This document shows, in pieces, positions 33,150 to 45,483 of a DNA stretch of 64,000 nucleotides. Numbering within the stretch: the stretch's first letter is position 1; each line of letters opens with the position of its first letter. The notes beneath the pieces are model-generated. The model was not told the DNA's origin. It made no database searches and was given only the letters and a program-made list of their open reading frames with translations. Source of the DNA: Termitomyces sp. T153 (taxonomy: Eukaryota > Basidiomycota > Agaricomycetes > Agaricales > Lyophyllaceae); the NCBI GenBank assembly GCA_018296165.2, contig JACKQL020000185.1, positions 1-64,000 of the forward strand, read 5' to 3'. The position numbers and the translations under genes were made by a program.

Positions 33150-36100
33150 TTATAGGCCGCGGTCGCGGGCCGTCATGCGTTGGACTTGGCCCCATATCCG
33201 GCCGGCAAGACGGATCGCGGACAGATGCCAGGCTGACGCGAAGTAATGAGCTTGTCGCCTGTGTTCGAGGGATGGACCGTGTACCGAGTCAATCTCAGAC
33301 CACAGTAGGCGCAATACGTCCGGTACACGTCCTAAATAATAAGCAGAGTTATGTAGGGGCCAGACTGAGCTGTCATCACGGAAAAGAGACTTAGCAGCGT
33401 GAGACAGCCTCCGTGTCGTGTCAGCCGTTATCAAGCCCTTCTCAATTAGTTCTGAGCACTTGTTGCTCGTCAAGTGAACCACCTCCAGATAGGATTCCCG
33501 CCTCATGTTGGCAAAGCGTGGGCAATCCACGAAGATATGGTGCTCGTCCTCAGACACCAGTCTACAGCCGAAGCGGCAAGATCCGTCGTCCAATTTCCCT
33601 CTTGTGTGTAAGCGGAGTGCAGTGGGAAGTTGCCCCGCACGGGCATACAGCTGCACTACAGCCGAATAGCAGGAAGTTGCCCGTAAGTAGGGAAATTCAG
33701 GGGGTGACCCAAGGTCATACACTAGGCGTCGAAGGTGTAGGCCAGAAGAGTATTCAAGATCGTTCGCCACACGTGTCGAGTACAACCGGTCGACAAAGTT
33801 TCGAGAGTTGCATTCAATCCATCCGTCTCGGGTGGAGTAGAGAGTGAAGTCATCCATGAAGAAAGTAGGTATCGGTGCAAACGGGGTATAAGGATTGGAC
33901 TGAGCGGTGACAGCGTGACGGTCCGCAGAGTTATTGAGGATGGATGGCAGTGTACTCCCGCTAGCGTGCCCCTTGGTGTAATGAATGGTGATGGTACGGT
34001 GTTTGAGAAGGTCGAGTAGCCATCAATAATAAGATCGCGCGTTCATGTGACGAAGTTTGTGTTCCAGGTTTGGGGTCGTAAGACTATCATCAATCAGTCT
34101 CACAGAATTCAGGTGGTCTGTATAAATCACTCCTTCTGTATTGCTCAAACGGGAGCTGATAACACCTGAGATTAGGCCCATCAGCTCTCCATGCAGAATG
34201 GAGATGTTTCGGCCACTTAGCTTTATTACAGTAGTCTTCGAGCCTGTGACTGCCGCCGTGACCGACTTATCATCCAACATGCCTGCTGAGGAGGGGACCA
34301 TAGACCCATCGGTTCCCCACTGGCCTGTGTGAATCGCTTCATCGGTCGGGGGAAGCCTACTATTGGATATGAGTGCTTCAATGTATGTCTCCACACACAA
34401 GCGCCTCTGATCCACTGGTAGCAAGAGTTCCGGTTGACCCGCGTAGAGCATACCAATTTGGATCCTTGAACACGCGCACCTAATCAGTTCCCAATTTCTC
34501 CTCTGGGCGGAGGACCATTTGCCAGCGGGCATCTCGGAGACGACAAAGGATGAGCTCCCACTATTGTTAACTGCCCACTTACCAATGTCCTGGAGCTGGT
34601 AGAAACCCATAGAGCGTATGGACCGTAAAGTGTGTCCGTTCACTGGGTAATTGGGCCGTAGGACGTCCATGGTGGAGGTGAGTGCATGAGATATAGAACA
34701 TCTTCCCTCCAGAAGATAGCTTGCATCGGTCTGTCTCAAGGATAGACCAAGCTTAGCCAGATGTTCATGGGCAACTATCCATGCTGACGGTATGGAGCCT
34801 GAGTATCGAGAAAAGGTGCGCTCAAGACCCCAACCATCTAGAGGGTAGCAACAGCTATTAATATGGCAGGACCAATCTGCTAGAGTGATGTTAGCCATGA
34901 GGCGATACGCAGGGATATGATGATTTAAATCCCGAGCGAGCCCGTCTATGGCTATTCCTGCGTTGATTCTTGCAATCGAGGGGAAGTCAAACCCGCCCAA
35001 GTCAAACGGCATGGTAAGTAATGAGGAGGATGGGCAAAATGGGAAACCCATAGTCTCATGAACTCGCTGCGTGAGATGTTGATCAAGTCTAACAGCGTCA
35101 GCATGCAGGATTGGCTGCAGGGACAGCAGGGCCCGACAGCGTGAGATCACATTGTAGGAAATGATCTTCCAGACAAGAGTAAATGGAGTGCGCATAGTGA
35201 AGCTAGGGAAGACAAATGAGTCTATAATGTTGAGCAACTCAACGTACCTAGACTTCGGATCGTCCACCTGGGTTCGGAGGAAACTGAATTCGTTCGCTGA
35301 CACAGGGACTTGTCTCTCTGTTATGATCCAAGGATCGATTCCAGGCATGTCTGCACTGTTGAGAACGTGGGCTGAAGTCTTCTCCCATGATGTCAGCCAT
35401 CCGTACATAAACTGGAAGCGTTCCATCTCCAAGGTGAAGCGACGTAGAGCCAGATGGGAGAGAGCAATGATAAAGCTATCGTCCGTAGCCTCAGTCATCG
35501 ATAGCAACAAGGTTAAGGAGTCATTAGGTAGGTGAGGGTCACCTGCCACGTTGGACAAACTCCGAATTACTACTGAATCTGGATCCAGTCTCAAGATATC
35601 GTCAAGATACCTATGACCTAGACTTGTAGTGACCGTGGCCTTGAATGGAGACATGGGACCACCCTGTTTAGTTACGCCGTCAACAACAATTGGTGATACG
35701 ATGCCAAATGCCGTCCTAGGGAAACATTTAGTCATTGACTGAGCTGCCTGATCAAGGTCACAGATGGTGGAAGGGAGACTGTAGGCCTCACACGCGTCAT
35801 AAAACCCATGGGGTGATAAGTAGTCAAAACCTTTCATCTGATCCCGTTTCAAGAGGTATATCGTCTTTTTGTTACGATGGCTCCATGTCTTGAGTCCACT
35901 AAGGAAGCTCATAAGATCGCGAGTCTGGACGCCCGGTTGGGTGGCAACCTGAGTTTCAGGGATGATGCCTAAGCGGGCTGCATAAGGCATGAGTCTGTAA
36001 TTCAACCACGTCATGGGTGAGTTAGCCAAGAAGTTGGAGATGAGGAGTCCTCTCCAGTTGGTGAGCTCAGTGCGTATCCCTCTCTTATGGAAATAAGTGA

Positions 36101-39100
36101 GGTGGGTGTCTTTTAGGTCTCCAGGAAAGTGTGCATGCATAACTGAGTAGTTATGCAAATCTAACACCAACTGTAAGACCCGATCAGACAAGTTTTTGAC
36201 GCACCATTTCTCCCATCCGTCAGGTCCAGGAGATGGGCGAGGGTTTCCCTTTCTGAGCATGGCACGGAAGTCCGCCAAAGTAGCTGCAATTGGCCACACA
36301 AAAGGGTCCTGGCATACACAATCTCGGACCTCAATAACAGACGGCGTTGACATCCATGGCTTTGGTTTGTCGGGGGGTGGTGTTCTCTTATAAAGATCAA
36401 GGAAATACTTCCTGGTCATTTCGGCTACCCTCTGAGGGTCAGTTTCGATTGAGCCTGATGCTGTGGGGGATTTGAGGGCTGTTGGGAGCGATATGAATGC
36501 TGACGATCCACCCATGAATTTCTTTACTGAGCCCCCGGATAGTACTCCTGAGATCCTCCCGAGGTCGCGACGTTTGGCCCGATCCCAGATCTCAGCTTTC
36601 TTAGCGGCATACAAGTCATGATAGTATGCTCTCCGAATGTCGATCAGGAACTCCGTGAAGGAGCAAGGCAGCTGAGGAACTGTTGAATTGTATTTGGACC
36701 GCAACGATTCAAATGCCCTATGTGACCCATAAGAGTAGGTTTTGTCAACTCCCCTGGACATTGCGATGGAACCCCCTATATGCCGGATCTTAGCCACAAT
36801 TCCACGAATGGCTGGAGATGTGATCTTTTTCTCTCGACAGCAGAACGGCTTGCCCCGACCAAAGGTGTTGACAGCTACCTGCGTGATGATCTCGGTGAGT
36901 TTCACATAACGAGCAGTGTAAGCATCATCGCTATTTATTTCAGCCTCAAAACTTGCTTTATCGGCATCGACAAGGTGATCCACGGCATCAGCAAAGATAA
37001 CAAACTTGTGTTTGTCTGCTTTGGATGGGTATTTGATCCTCGGAGGGGGAACTGGGCTGAGCGAGGCTTGCATGGGAGTGCAAGAACTTTGACCATGATT
37101 GACACGATTTGATTTTACAATGACCTTGGCCACCACAGCCCTATGGTCAGTGCCAGGGATCCAAGTTTGATCCGTATTGATCTCGAAGTCCACTAGTGTT
37201 GAGGAGGAGCTAACAACTCGATCAATGATGCTACCGCCTTCATTAGAATGCCACGCCCGACTAGTCCAATCAGTGAAGCGGCTGCGATCTGGAACCAGCT
37301 GCCAGAGGTCCGTGCCATTAGTATTCAATAAGAAGTCCCTCAGGTTCTGTCTAGCTAATGGATTGTCCATGGCACGCTCCATTGATGAGACCGTGGCATT
37401 CAGATCTCCAAAAAGAGTCCAAGATGTTTTAGTCTGGCATACTGCCTCTGTAAGATGGGGCCAGAATTCCCGAGAGAGATCATCAAGTCCTGGGTCACAG
37501 GGCGCGTAAACGGCAAATACTCGATGAACAAATGAAGAGGAAAGGGAGCATGGAATAACAACATCCGCAGCTACAACACGGCCTCGGAAGGTTGGATGAA
37601 GTAATTGTATCTGGGATACAATCTGTACATCCTTACGGACACCCAATACTATTCCCCATTTTCCCCGATGCATAGAACATGGGACCCCGTTCTCCTCGAA
37701 AATCTCATAATTTGAGATCGGAAGTTTAGTACCAGCATTTGATCTCGTTTTAGTCTCAGAAATAGCAAAGAAGAGGGGAGCCAACTTTGCGATCATCTGG
37801 CCAACATAGGCCAGTTTGACTGGGTTCATGAGTCCATTTGCATTGAGGGCACAAACTGAGATCTGAGATTGAGCAAACACGGGTTGGGCCATTGCACAAG
37901 AAAACAGAAGGGAGAACATCAATATAAAAAGGATAGTACAGGAAAGGAAAGAAGGTGTGAATGCGAGTGATCTTCTAGAGCACGGCACGGTATGAAGTAT
38001 GGGTATATAGGTGATGGGGTTGTCCTTGAGACATGGGGAGCTAACATTGAAAGTGGACGTGCAGGCCAAGGTAACAGGCACAATGCGAGATAAAGATGGG
38101 TCAGTTGTATCTGGTCGGATATCAGGCATTGTCGGACACGTGATAGACGGTGATGACAATGTAACAAAAAAACAAGAGGAATGATGATCAAGAGCTTTGA
38201 AGTTTGAGAATGCAGGAAAAGAAGGTGCGATGTAACGGGCAAAACTACGACAACCATCAAAATGACTCCCCCTCCGTATGTCCCGCCAAACATTGCATTT
38301 GACCCTTAAGGTTGCAGTGTTGGTATGAGTGGGGTTGACTTCACTGGTCTGAAGTCTGATGGGTCGAGAGTCCGCATTAATGGAGCCAAGAGTATTTGAG
38401 CAAGAGGGGTGGAAACATACCATCTCCGCATCTGTTGCCGCAGCAGTGGAGTTCTTTGCCGAGCCTCGGACAAGGCCATTAATGGTCTTCCTCTTTTTGC
38501 CAGGTCTGATAGCTAAGGGGGCAGAGGCCATAGCTGATGGGGTGGACGAAGTAGCTGCATCCAGAGGTGAAAAGCCTGGTAGGCCTGGAGGTGAAGGCAG
38601 GTCTGGCACCTCTGGACCAATCCCAATAACGCTGGCTAATTGATTAGAAGCTACAGTCAAGTCTTGCCTTTTTTGTTCAATTTCCACCATCAATCCTTCA
38701 AGCAAACCCTGAATTTCCTCTTTTTGCTGTTGATCTGCTGGGAATAGCAATGACATGCGAAGACTCCCAATTTGGGATTCGAGCTCCACAATACGTGATC
38801 TGATCTTTTCCTCATGACCCTGGACCAAGAGAGCCTGTTGAGTGGTGCAAAGCCTTTGATCAAGGGACATGACATGATTGATGAGTTTGGAGTGTGAGGA
38901 AACAGTGTTGTCGAGCTTGATCTGCACTGACTGTAATTCGCTCTTCATCTCACGAATTTCAGCCACCATGGACTTTACTGTTCCGCTAATCAAGTCGGCA
39001 CCCTTTGATACCTGGTCGCCCAAAGTTCTGCGAGTAGGGTTGTTGTTGTAATCCCAGAGCTGACATGGAGAGGCAATAGACTCTGGAAAAACCTTCTTAA

Positions 39101-40097
39101 AAGACTCCTCTGCACGTAGGACCCTTAGGGTATCTGCCCATGTTGCCAAGGAAAAGATGAACAGGTCGGAGTTGAGGTCCGTAGTTCGACCCCCAATCCA
39201 GGAGCCTGGAGCAGTTTTCCTTACCCACTTTTCTATCCTCAACTCCATCAGTTCCCAATCTCTCATCCCAGATACAACTAGTTCAAATGGACGCTCAATG
39301 GGAATTTCCTTGAGTGGTTCGATCCTGGCCATATGTTTAGAGACCTTAGCGGGAACTGCAAATGTGCCTAAAGCCATGAATTTATCAGCGTCTGATGGTA
39401 AGAGGAAGGTGACCTGAGGGCCTCTGTAGGAAGCAAATATTGATGCAACACGATACCCAAGCTTCTCAATGTGATCCCGAATTACTGGTAGATCCACCAC
39501 TGGAATGTCGTTCCGCGCAGTAACTCCTGGGTAAAGGTCCAGCAGGCGGCATGATAGGTGCTTATCACTATGTCCTTTCCTACTAGCGCTCCACCTTACT
39601 TCCCAATTCGGTCTCGCCTCTGAGATAGCTCTCATTACGTTTTCCAACAGATCGACTCTTGGTTCCATGGACGAGTCCACTCCGCCAAATTTGAGTTCGA
39701 CGTAGCACGCAGAAGACACGTTAGAGGGTCTGTCACTGAATGGGGAGACGACAAGGGGAAGGTCTTGGAAATAGTCGTATTGAGGATCCAAGCCTAGGTT
39801 GAGTAGAAGATCCTTGACAAGGACAGAGGGTGTTTCAGCAGGAACGTCAGTGGTGCATCCGCGCACGATCAACTGGTTGCCCTTCGGAATTTGGGCTGGT
39901 GAGAAGGAAGAGTCGTCGTCTGAATCAAAGTCCCCCTCGGGGGTAGGGGAGCGCAGGCCAATTTTTGGGGTACGTGGAGTGAAGGCAGGGATTCTAGAAC
40001 GGGAGGTGGGGGTGGTAGGGGTAGAGGGAGCGGTGGGCGTAAGTACACGTGGCACTGGTGTGGCAGGGACTGGACGTGCGACCTGGTCAGACGCCAT
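33150..40097 (-). pseudogene. LINE polyprotein (ORF1-like, endonuclease, RT, RNase H)
   Basis: 2316 codons in one frame with a single in-frame TGA at 34025-34023. The N-terminal 370 residues are Pro/Thr-rich, then RRM-like; a coiled coil lies at about 375-510. A hydrophobic stretch sits near 710-740 just before the APE-type endonuclease (about 742-990: LNANGLM, FGDLNATVS, TDHRAVVAKV). The reverse transcriptase spans about 1250-1600 (SPGPDGWEKW, KRDQMKGFDYLSP, TKQGGPMSPFKA). The catalytic box reads EATDDSF, so Tyr of the usual YxDD is replaced. RNase H starts near 1925 (GTDGSMV) and holds the TGA, followed by KGHASG. A CCHC knuckle (CRFGC, then HHIFVDC) is near 2180. A C-to-T change in CGA explains the TGA. 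Confidence 0.85.
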
Positions 40098-40368
40098 GTT
40101 TCTGGGTTAATAGCAGCTCCCTAAAGATGGAAAGTAATGAGAGGAGAAGGAAATAAGGTTAAGCTAGGTGATGAGATCAAAATAAAGAGCCGATGCGGGG
40201 TCGAGTCGTTCAAGGGGTTCAAACACAGAAGTCGGAAAAGTATGACAAGAGTACTGGGACAATGAATATGAGTGTGGGTGGGGCAAGTATCTGTATTCTA
40301 CACAAGGTGTAAGGTGCAGATAACGCGGCTAAAGCGAATTTTGAGCTAGGTGGGGTGGGGTGGTGGTG

Positions 40369-40395
<27 letters not shown>
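40098..40395 (-). other. LINE 5' untranslated region
   Basis: Between the LINE start codon and the Helitron resumption. It ends in a GTT/CAA trinucleotide run at about 40365-40395 (plus-strand GGTGG then GTTGTT), which may be part of the LINE promoter region or a target microsatellite. Confidence 0.55.
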
Positions 40396-40399
<4 letters not shown>

Positions 40400-41134
40400 T
40401 TCGCACTTTGTTAGGGAAAAAAATGGTATAACAGACAGCTTTTGTTGATAGCGTGTGTACAATGAATCTATTGTTTTTTTGAGCTACAAAACATTGATAT
40501 TTTAGGCATTTTTCAGCCTTTTTCAGGCATTACTTATGTGGATGTACTGTCTTTTAATGTGCCTCTTCAAGCAACACTTCTGGCTGTTCTTTGAGGAAGA
40601 AGCATATCCCATGCATGTATTTCTTATCAAAGAAAGTCCAGAAAAATGAAATTTCATAATACAAAATGGCTAAAAAAGTGGCATAAGACTCTTAGAAGCT
40701 TCTACTTATTCTTGAGGCAGGAGAATAGTTGCCCTAATGGACTTTTAGAGGTTTATGACATATGGTATGTTTTGACTATAAATCTGACTTGAATTTGATT
40801 GCTGATAGCCTCTAACTTGGAATGTGGAATTGTAAAATCCCTAACCAAACAAGGTGAGGCTATACTTGGACTGGAGTGCTGATAGCTGTATGCTGACTTT
40901 CTGATTTCAAGGTGTGTGTTCAGACTTGAAAGTGTGTATTCTTATAGTTTTACAGTAATCAGTTCTTATACCCTAGAGTCAACTTATTCATAATCATCTC
41001 CAACTTTTCCTGCTCTCAATAGTTATTTGACTACATTATGACAGCCTCTGAAAAAGGGTGGTGGGTTTAATTTATTATGCTACTATTGGTCTAGAGAGCA
41101 TTGAAGATTGCTTTGAGATGAAAAAAGCTTAAGA
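40396..41134. other. Helitron H3 interior without recognisable gene
   Basis: CpG-poor sequence carried by the Helitron. It has no counterpart in the other Helitron copies of this window and could be captured host DNA, but no frame or splice signals stand out. Confidence 0.35.
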
Positions 41135-41408
41135 AGGCAGTGTAAATGACAAGAATTTGCCAATTCTATTGCACAGGAGACAATTCTGGTTCAATTGGCC
41201 TTTGCTATGATAATCAACAAGTCTTAGAGTCAGTCAAGCATGTTGGATTGGACCTTTGATCAGGAGTTTTTGCACATGGCCAGCCAACTTCATGTTGCAC
41301 TTTCTTGGCATCAGGAGATTGTATCAAAGTCATTTTGGATTCAGAAAATACATCAAGAAAGACTGTTAATATTGTCTATCAAGAAATCCTAAATGGTTTA
41401 CAAATGTA
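41135..41408 (+). pseudogene. Helitron helicase C-terminal remnant (H3)
   Basis: Matches 19925-20188: words for HRRQF-like, QLAFAMIINKS and GVFAHGQ are recognisable, with indels and stops. The upstream helicase is deleted. It shows H3 descends from an autonomous Helitron. Confidence 0.75.
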
Positions 41409-41689
41409 GGTGTAACTTTTGATAGGTTAAAACACCAAATTGCTAACCTCTGTGAATTTCAGCATATAATGTATATGAGTTAACAGTATAGTATAGATAT
41501 TCTCAATAGTTTACAAATGTAAGTGTGACAGTTTATAAATTCACTTTGTTAGTACTAACTTTTATAATCTTTAACTTTTAAATATAGACCAGTGGACTAT
41601 AGTGCTTTCTTAATAACGTAATATAGATATATGATTAGTTTGTATATAATATCTCAGCATTAAATTGTGATAGAAAAGAAATACTGAGC

Positions 41690-42050
41690 AAATTGAATGA
41701 AGTAAGATTAAGTCTAGATGTCAGCATGAGTTAAGAAAATGCAAAGATTTAACCAAACAGGTCTGAGACTTGTATTGAGTTAGAAATGCAAAGACCTAAC
41801 CAAACAGGTCTGGGATTTAGCATTGAGTTTGAAATACAAGAACCTAACTGAACAAAGTGAGGTTAGGTCTGGAACTTAGCATTGAGTTTGAAATACAAGG
41901 ACCTAACTGAACAAAGTGAGGTTGGGTCTGGGACTTAGCATTGAGTTTGAGATACAAGGTTCTAACCAAATGAAGTGAGGTTAGGTCTGGGATTTAGCAT
42001 TGAGTAGAATATTGAGGACCTAACCAAATGAAGTGAGGTTGGATCTGGGA
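41690..42050. repeat. Subterminal ~59-bp tandem repeats of Helitron H3
   Basis: About six units with the words TTAGCATTGAGTTTG, ATACAAGGACCTAAC and GTGAGGTTGGGTCTGG. They are mostly CpG-free; the same array in H4 keeps CCGAACGAAG. Confidence 0.85.
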
Positions 42051-42462
42051 TGAAGCAAGAGCTACAGGCCTATGCCAAAGGCATGGACCATAGCTCATCT
42101 ATAATATATGCAATGACTCCTGGGAAAGTGGCTGTGTGCTCAATATCTATATATTATGCGACGACGGACGTGGGAAAGTGGCTGTGTGGATGCCTTTTTG
42201 GGTCTCTGCTCAAGTAAGCCTGACTAATGCTGACCAATTCTTACATAAGAATTGCCTTTTAAAGGTGAACATGATACAAGTTGGCTGTTTTTGGCCGTTT
42301 GAACATGTTTTCTTGAAGAAAAATTACAGTAGACAGCTTTAATGAATAAATACTATCTTTTGACTATGTGTAAAAGGTGTCAATTAGTCTACACCTGTGA
42401 AAAAGGCCAAACGCGATTTAGTGGACACTGTTTTTCACGCCTCGCGCGTTTTTTGACACAAC

Positions 42463-43030
42463 ATGACCAAACAATGGGCATTTCCGAAGTTGTGGAAAGG
42501 AGGCCACACGACAAAGTATGTTTCGTCACATCTATTGATTGATTGATGTTGACTAACAAGCTTATTAGTAACTCCTTAACCACATTGAGCTATTGATACA
42601 TCAAATATCTCATCATGCAAGTCAATTTTAATGGTTTTTGACTGTTAAATTGCTTAACAATGGATGTTATAGGCAACCACCTACTACTCCTGAAAGCCAA
42701 AGGCAACAAGCTAGGAATCAAAGGAGACTTGAACAGTTACAAATGACAGATCCTGACAATCATCGAGCAAATAGAAACAATAGATCTTTGGAACAGATCA
42801 ATACTGTGGTTGTTCCACCACTTCAATTTGGGCCTGGGGGTATCAATCAATCTATGGGAACTGGGGGTTTGAGACCTATAGCCACTGCTTCTGGCTCTTT
42901 GGGAAGACCTATTAGGCAGGCAGCTGCTGCTGCTGATCCATTTTTTATGGACATTCCAGAAACTGTTTTGCCTGAAGGGTGGGATGCTCCTTTGCAGAAA
43001 CTATTGCATCCTTCTTCAGGCTTTTTCTGA
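42463..43030 (+). CDS. Truncated Helitron N-terminal protein (H4)
   Basis: Exon 1 42463-42515 (MTKQWAFPKLWKGGH), intron 42516-42672 (GTATGT to TTATAG), exon 2 42673-43030. The junction keeps frame and the product is 136 residues: an Arg/Gln-rich basic stretch, a Gly-rich linker, an Ala run and one LPEGWD unit, then a new short tail after the deletion breakpoint near 42995. This is an open frame rather than a pseudogene, but without Rep or helicase domains it cannot transpose. Whether it is expressed is unknown. Confidence 0.55.
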
Positions 43031-43424
43031 GCATTGAGTAGCTTTCTCTTCTTTCAGGTGGGCTTTCTTTTCTTTGCTTAATTGTCCAATAGCTGATTTT
43101 GGTGGTTGTTTCTATATTGAAGCTGAATTGGGCTAGGTGTACTCTTTTTTTGAGTGTAACTTTTAGGGACAAATCATGGCTGAAATCAGACTTCACTACA
43201 TTCTTCATTAGGCTCCCTTTCTGAGTGTTCAGTAGCTTTGCAGGTATGCTTTTTCTATATTTGTCTGAGAACTAATTCAAGTATTATCCATTTTCTTTTC
43301 TAAACAGTTATTGGCTTTCTGCTTTTAAGGTAGATCTCTTTCAAACACCAAATTGCTAATCTCTGTGAATTTCAGCACCTAATGTATATGAGTTGACAGT
43401 GTAGTATAGATATTCTCAATAGTT
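43031..43424. other. Helitron H4 interior
   Basis: CpG-poor sequence after the deletion point. From about 43340 it matches the Helitron 3' region (words ACACCAAATTGCTAA and ATGTATATGAGTTGACAGT). No gene. Confidence 0.4.
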
Positions 43425-43732
43425 CTGGGACTTAGCATTGAGTTTGAAATACAAAGACCTAACCGAACGAAGTGAGGTTGGGTCTGGGACTTGGCATTGA
43501 GTTTGAAATACAAGGACCTAACCGAACAAAGTGAGGTTGGGTCTGGGACTTGGCATTGAGTTTGAAATACAAGGACCTAACCGAACGAAGTGAGGTTGGG
43601 TCTGGGAATTAGCATTAAGTTTGAAATACAAGGACCTAACCGAACGAAGTGAGGTTGGGTCTGGGATGAAGCATTGAGTAGAATATCGAGGACCTAACCG
43701 AACGAAGTGAGGTTGGGTCTGGGATGAAGCAA
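43425..43732. repeat. Subterminal 59-bp tandem repeats of Helitron H4
   Basis: Exact 59-bp period (unit starts at 43443, 43502, 43561 and 43620), four full units plus shortened ones. They keep CpG (CCGAACGAAG), so this array is the reference for the decayed arrays at 20.5 and 41.7 kb. Confidence 0.9.
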
Positions 43733-43770
43733 GAGCTACAGGCCCGTGCCGAAGGCACGGGGCGTAGCTC
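43733..43770 (+). other. Helitron 3'-terminal hairpin
   Basis: GAGCTAC - GGCCCGTGCC - GAA - GGCACGGGGC - GTAGCTC forms a long stem with a 3-nt loop. The base after it (G) is followed at 43772 by TCTATAATATATGC, the start of the next Helitron. Hairpins of this kind mark the 3' ends of Helitrons. Confidence 0.85.
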
Positions 43771-44073
43771 GTCTATAATATATGCAACGACTCCTGGGAA
43801 AGTGGCTGTGTGCTCAATATATATAACAACTTTGGATTGTGCTGACTAAAATTTGTCAGCTGCTGACCAAGAACCTTCCTTTTTGGGTAGCATGGCTGTT
43901 TTTTGCACTTGGAACAGGTTTTTTCCAAAAAAAAATGTAGTAGACAACTTTACTGAATATATACTATCTTTTGACTATGTGTGAAACATGCCAAATAGCC
44001 TGCACATGTGAAACAGGCCAAACACAATTTAGTGGACACTGTTTTTCATGCCTCACATGTTTTTTGACACAAC

Positions 44074-44487
44074 ATGACCAAACAATGGGCATTTCTAAAG
44101 TTGTGGAAAGGAGGCCACATGACAAAGTGTGTTTGTTCACATCTATTGATTGATTGATGTTGACTAACAAGCTTATTAGTAACTCCTTAACCACATTGAG
44201 CTATTGATACATCAAATATCTCATCATGCAAGTCAATTTTAATGGTTTTTGACTGTTAAATTGCTTAACAATGGATGTTATAGGCAGCCACCTACTACTG
44301 CTGAAAGCCAAAGGCAACAAGCTAGGAATCAAAGGAGACTTGAACAGTTACAAATGACAGATCCTGACAATTGTCAAGCAAATAGAAACAATAGATCTCT
44401 GGAACAGATCAATACTGTGGTTGTTCCACCACTTCAATTTGGGCCTGGGGGTATGGGAACTGGGGGTATTAATCAATCTATGGGATC
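44074..44487 (+). pseudogene. Helitron protein, first exons (H5)
   Basis: Exon 1 44074-44126 (MTKQWAFLKLWKGG), intron 44127-44283, exon 2 from 44284 to the gypsy insertion. Same layout as the copies at 5365 and 42463. The coding sequence continues at 55486 once the insertion and one GGATC are set aside. There is a 1-nt deletion soon after (near 55616, before FFLKD). Confidence 0.7.
44483..44487. repeat. Target-site duplication GGATC (left)
   Basis: GGATC at 44483-44487 is repeated at 55486-55490, immediately outside the TG...CA ends of the gypsy element. Five bp is the usual length for Ty3/gypsy integrases. Confidence 0.95.
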
Positions 44488-45483
44488 TGTCACGACCCGC
44501 TCCCTAGACACTGTTCCCAACCCCTCCAAAGTTCCCGTCTAACTCCCCTGAACCCCGCCCACACTTTCGCGCCCACACTGGATAACTCTGACGCTTCTCT
44601 GGCAAACCCCGACGACAACTCCAACACCCTCTCCGTAGCCATCAACACCCCCCTGAAACCTTCCCCCACCATTCCTGGCCATGTCATATGTTCCCGACCC
44701 CCTACTCTAGTTTACCCGACCCATCCTGAAGTATCACGACATCCTCAGAGCAGCCTGCGCCCCCAACTGATCCCATCAGAATACCACTGCAGCCTGCCCT
44801 TGGATTGTACCCGACACCCATCGACTCTGCACAGCTCCGTCGACTCCCGCCACCATATCCACCGCCCTCCAGGGTACCCAGTAGTCAGTATATAAGTCGT
44901 AGAATAACTCCTCAAACTTTAGTCTTGATATTACAATTACTGGTTTCCTATGTTTTGTCTCTTGTCTCATCTCTGTTTCTGTTTTTAAGTTTCAAATCTA
45001 TCTTTTTCCTCAGTCTCATCTTGTCTCTGTCTTGTCTCGACTGTACATATTTCCTTTGTTCTTCTAAGTTCCTCTTGCTCCCTATGTCAGTACAAACTCC
45101 GTGCACACGCCATGACCCAAACATTCTTACGACAACTCCGACCCTTGCTCCCTGCTCGGCCCCGGGACCCATCAAGCCCGGGTAATCCCCTATCCAACTC
45201 CAGCCCCGCCCCCATCACTCGAGAAGCCTCCGCTCACCCCGCAACCTGTTTGCACACCCACAAACTAGCCCTGACACCCACCCTGGGTCAACAACCAATA
45301 CCTTCAGTCTTAGACTTCTTCAGGCCATTCAGGACTTGCTCGGGCCGTTTTCCCTAGAACCCCCTCACAAGTCTCCCCACCTCTGCTCCAACTCTGGATG
45401 CCTGGTTATAAGTGCAGGACATCGCATCTGCCTAGTAAGGACTCGCCAGTGTACTGAGCCCCCATTGTCAGCAGAACCTGACA
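44488..45483 (+). repeat. 5' LTR
   Basis: 996 bp, TGTCACGACC to ACCTGACA. A TATATAAG box is at 44889-44896 and the predicted RNA start AGTCTTGATATTA at 44921-44933, 32 bp after the box. The two LTRs differ at scattered, mostly C/T or G/A sites. Confidence 0.95.
44889..44896 (+). promoter_or_regulatory. LTR TATA box
   Basis: TATATAAG, 32 bp upstream of the sequence complementary to the primer-binding site. The same box and spacing occur in the other LTRs of the family. Confidence 0.75.

Larger units (their letters stand above)
32893..40395 (-). mobile_element. Tad1-type LINE, nearly intact
   Basis: A non-LTR retrotransposon in minus orientation inside Helitron H3. It has a 5' region (40395-40098) with a CAA microsatellite at its outer end, one long coding frame (40097-33150) and a 3' UTR down to about 32893 ending in a short TTGTAACA-type repeat. 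CpG is normal. With one nonsense codon over almost 7 kb it is among the youngest insertions here. Ends are approximate, set by where Helitron homology stops. Confidence 0.85.
32787..42097 (+). mobile_element. Helitron copy H3, deleted inside, with LINE insertion
   Basis: 5' end TCTATATATAATGCGACGAC at 32787, shared leader to about 32895, then the LINE. The Helitron resumes near 40394 with the matching leader words (TTTTTCGCACTT and AGACAGCTTT). Next come unassigned sequence, a remnant of the helicase C-terminus (about 41150-41408), the 59-bp subterminal repeats (41690-42050) and a 3' hairpin (42059-42096). Most of the gene is missing, so this is a non-autonomous derivative. Exact terminal bases cannot be fixed without an empty site. 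Confidence 0.7.
42098..43771 (+). mobile_element. Helitron copy H4, short non-autonomous
   Basis: Starts immediately after the H3 hairpin (TCTATAATATATGCAATGAC) and ends with its own hairpin at 43733-43770. It contains the first exon, intron and part of the second exon of the Helitron gene, then 0.4 kb of unrelated sequence, then the 59-bp array. About 1.7 kb long, with the Rep and helicase parts deleted. A second start-like word (ATGCGACGACGGACG) at 42159 suggests a nested or duplicated terminus. Confidence 0.8.

Noticed and set aside
33413..33847. Plus-strand frame opposite the LINE 3' coding end
   Set aside because: Complement of the LINE frame; the minus-strand product has the CCHC motif and continues the long polyprotein.
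43425..43732. Regular 59-bp repeats that might suggest a CRISPR array or centromeric satellite
   Set aside because: There is no alternation of conserved repeat and unique spacer. The array always precedes a Helitron hairpin, so it is Helitron subterminal sequence.
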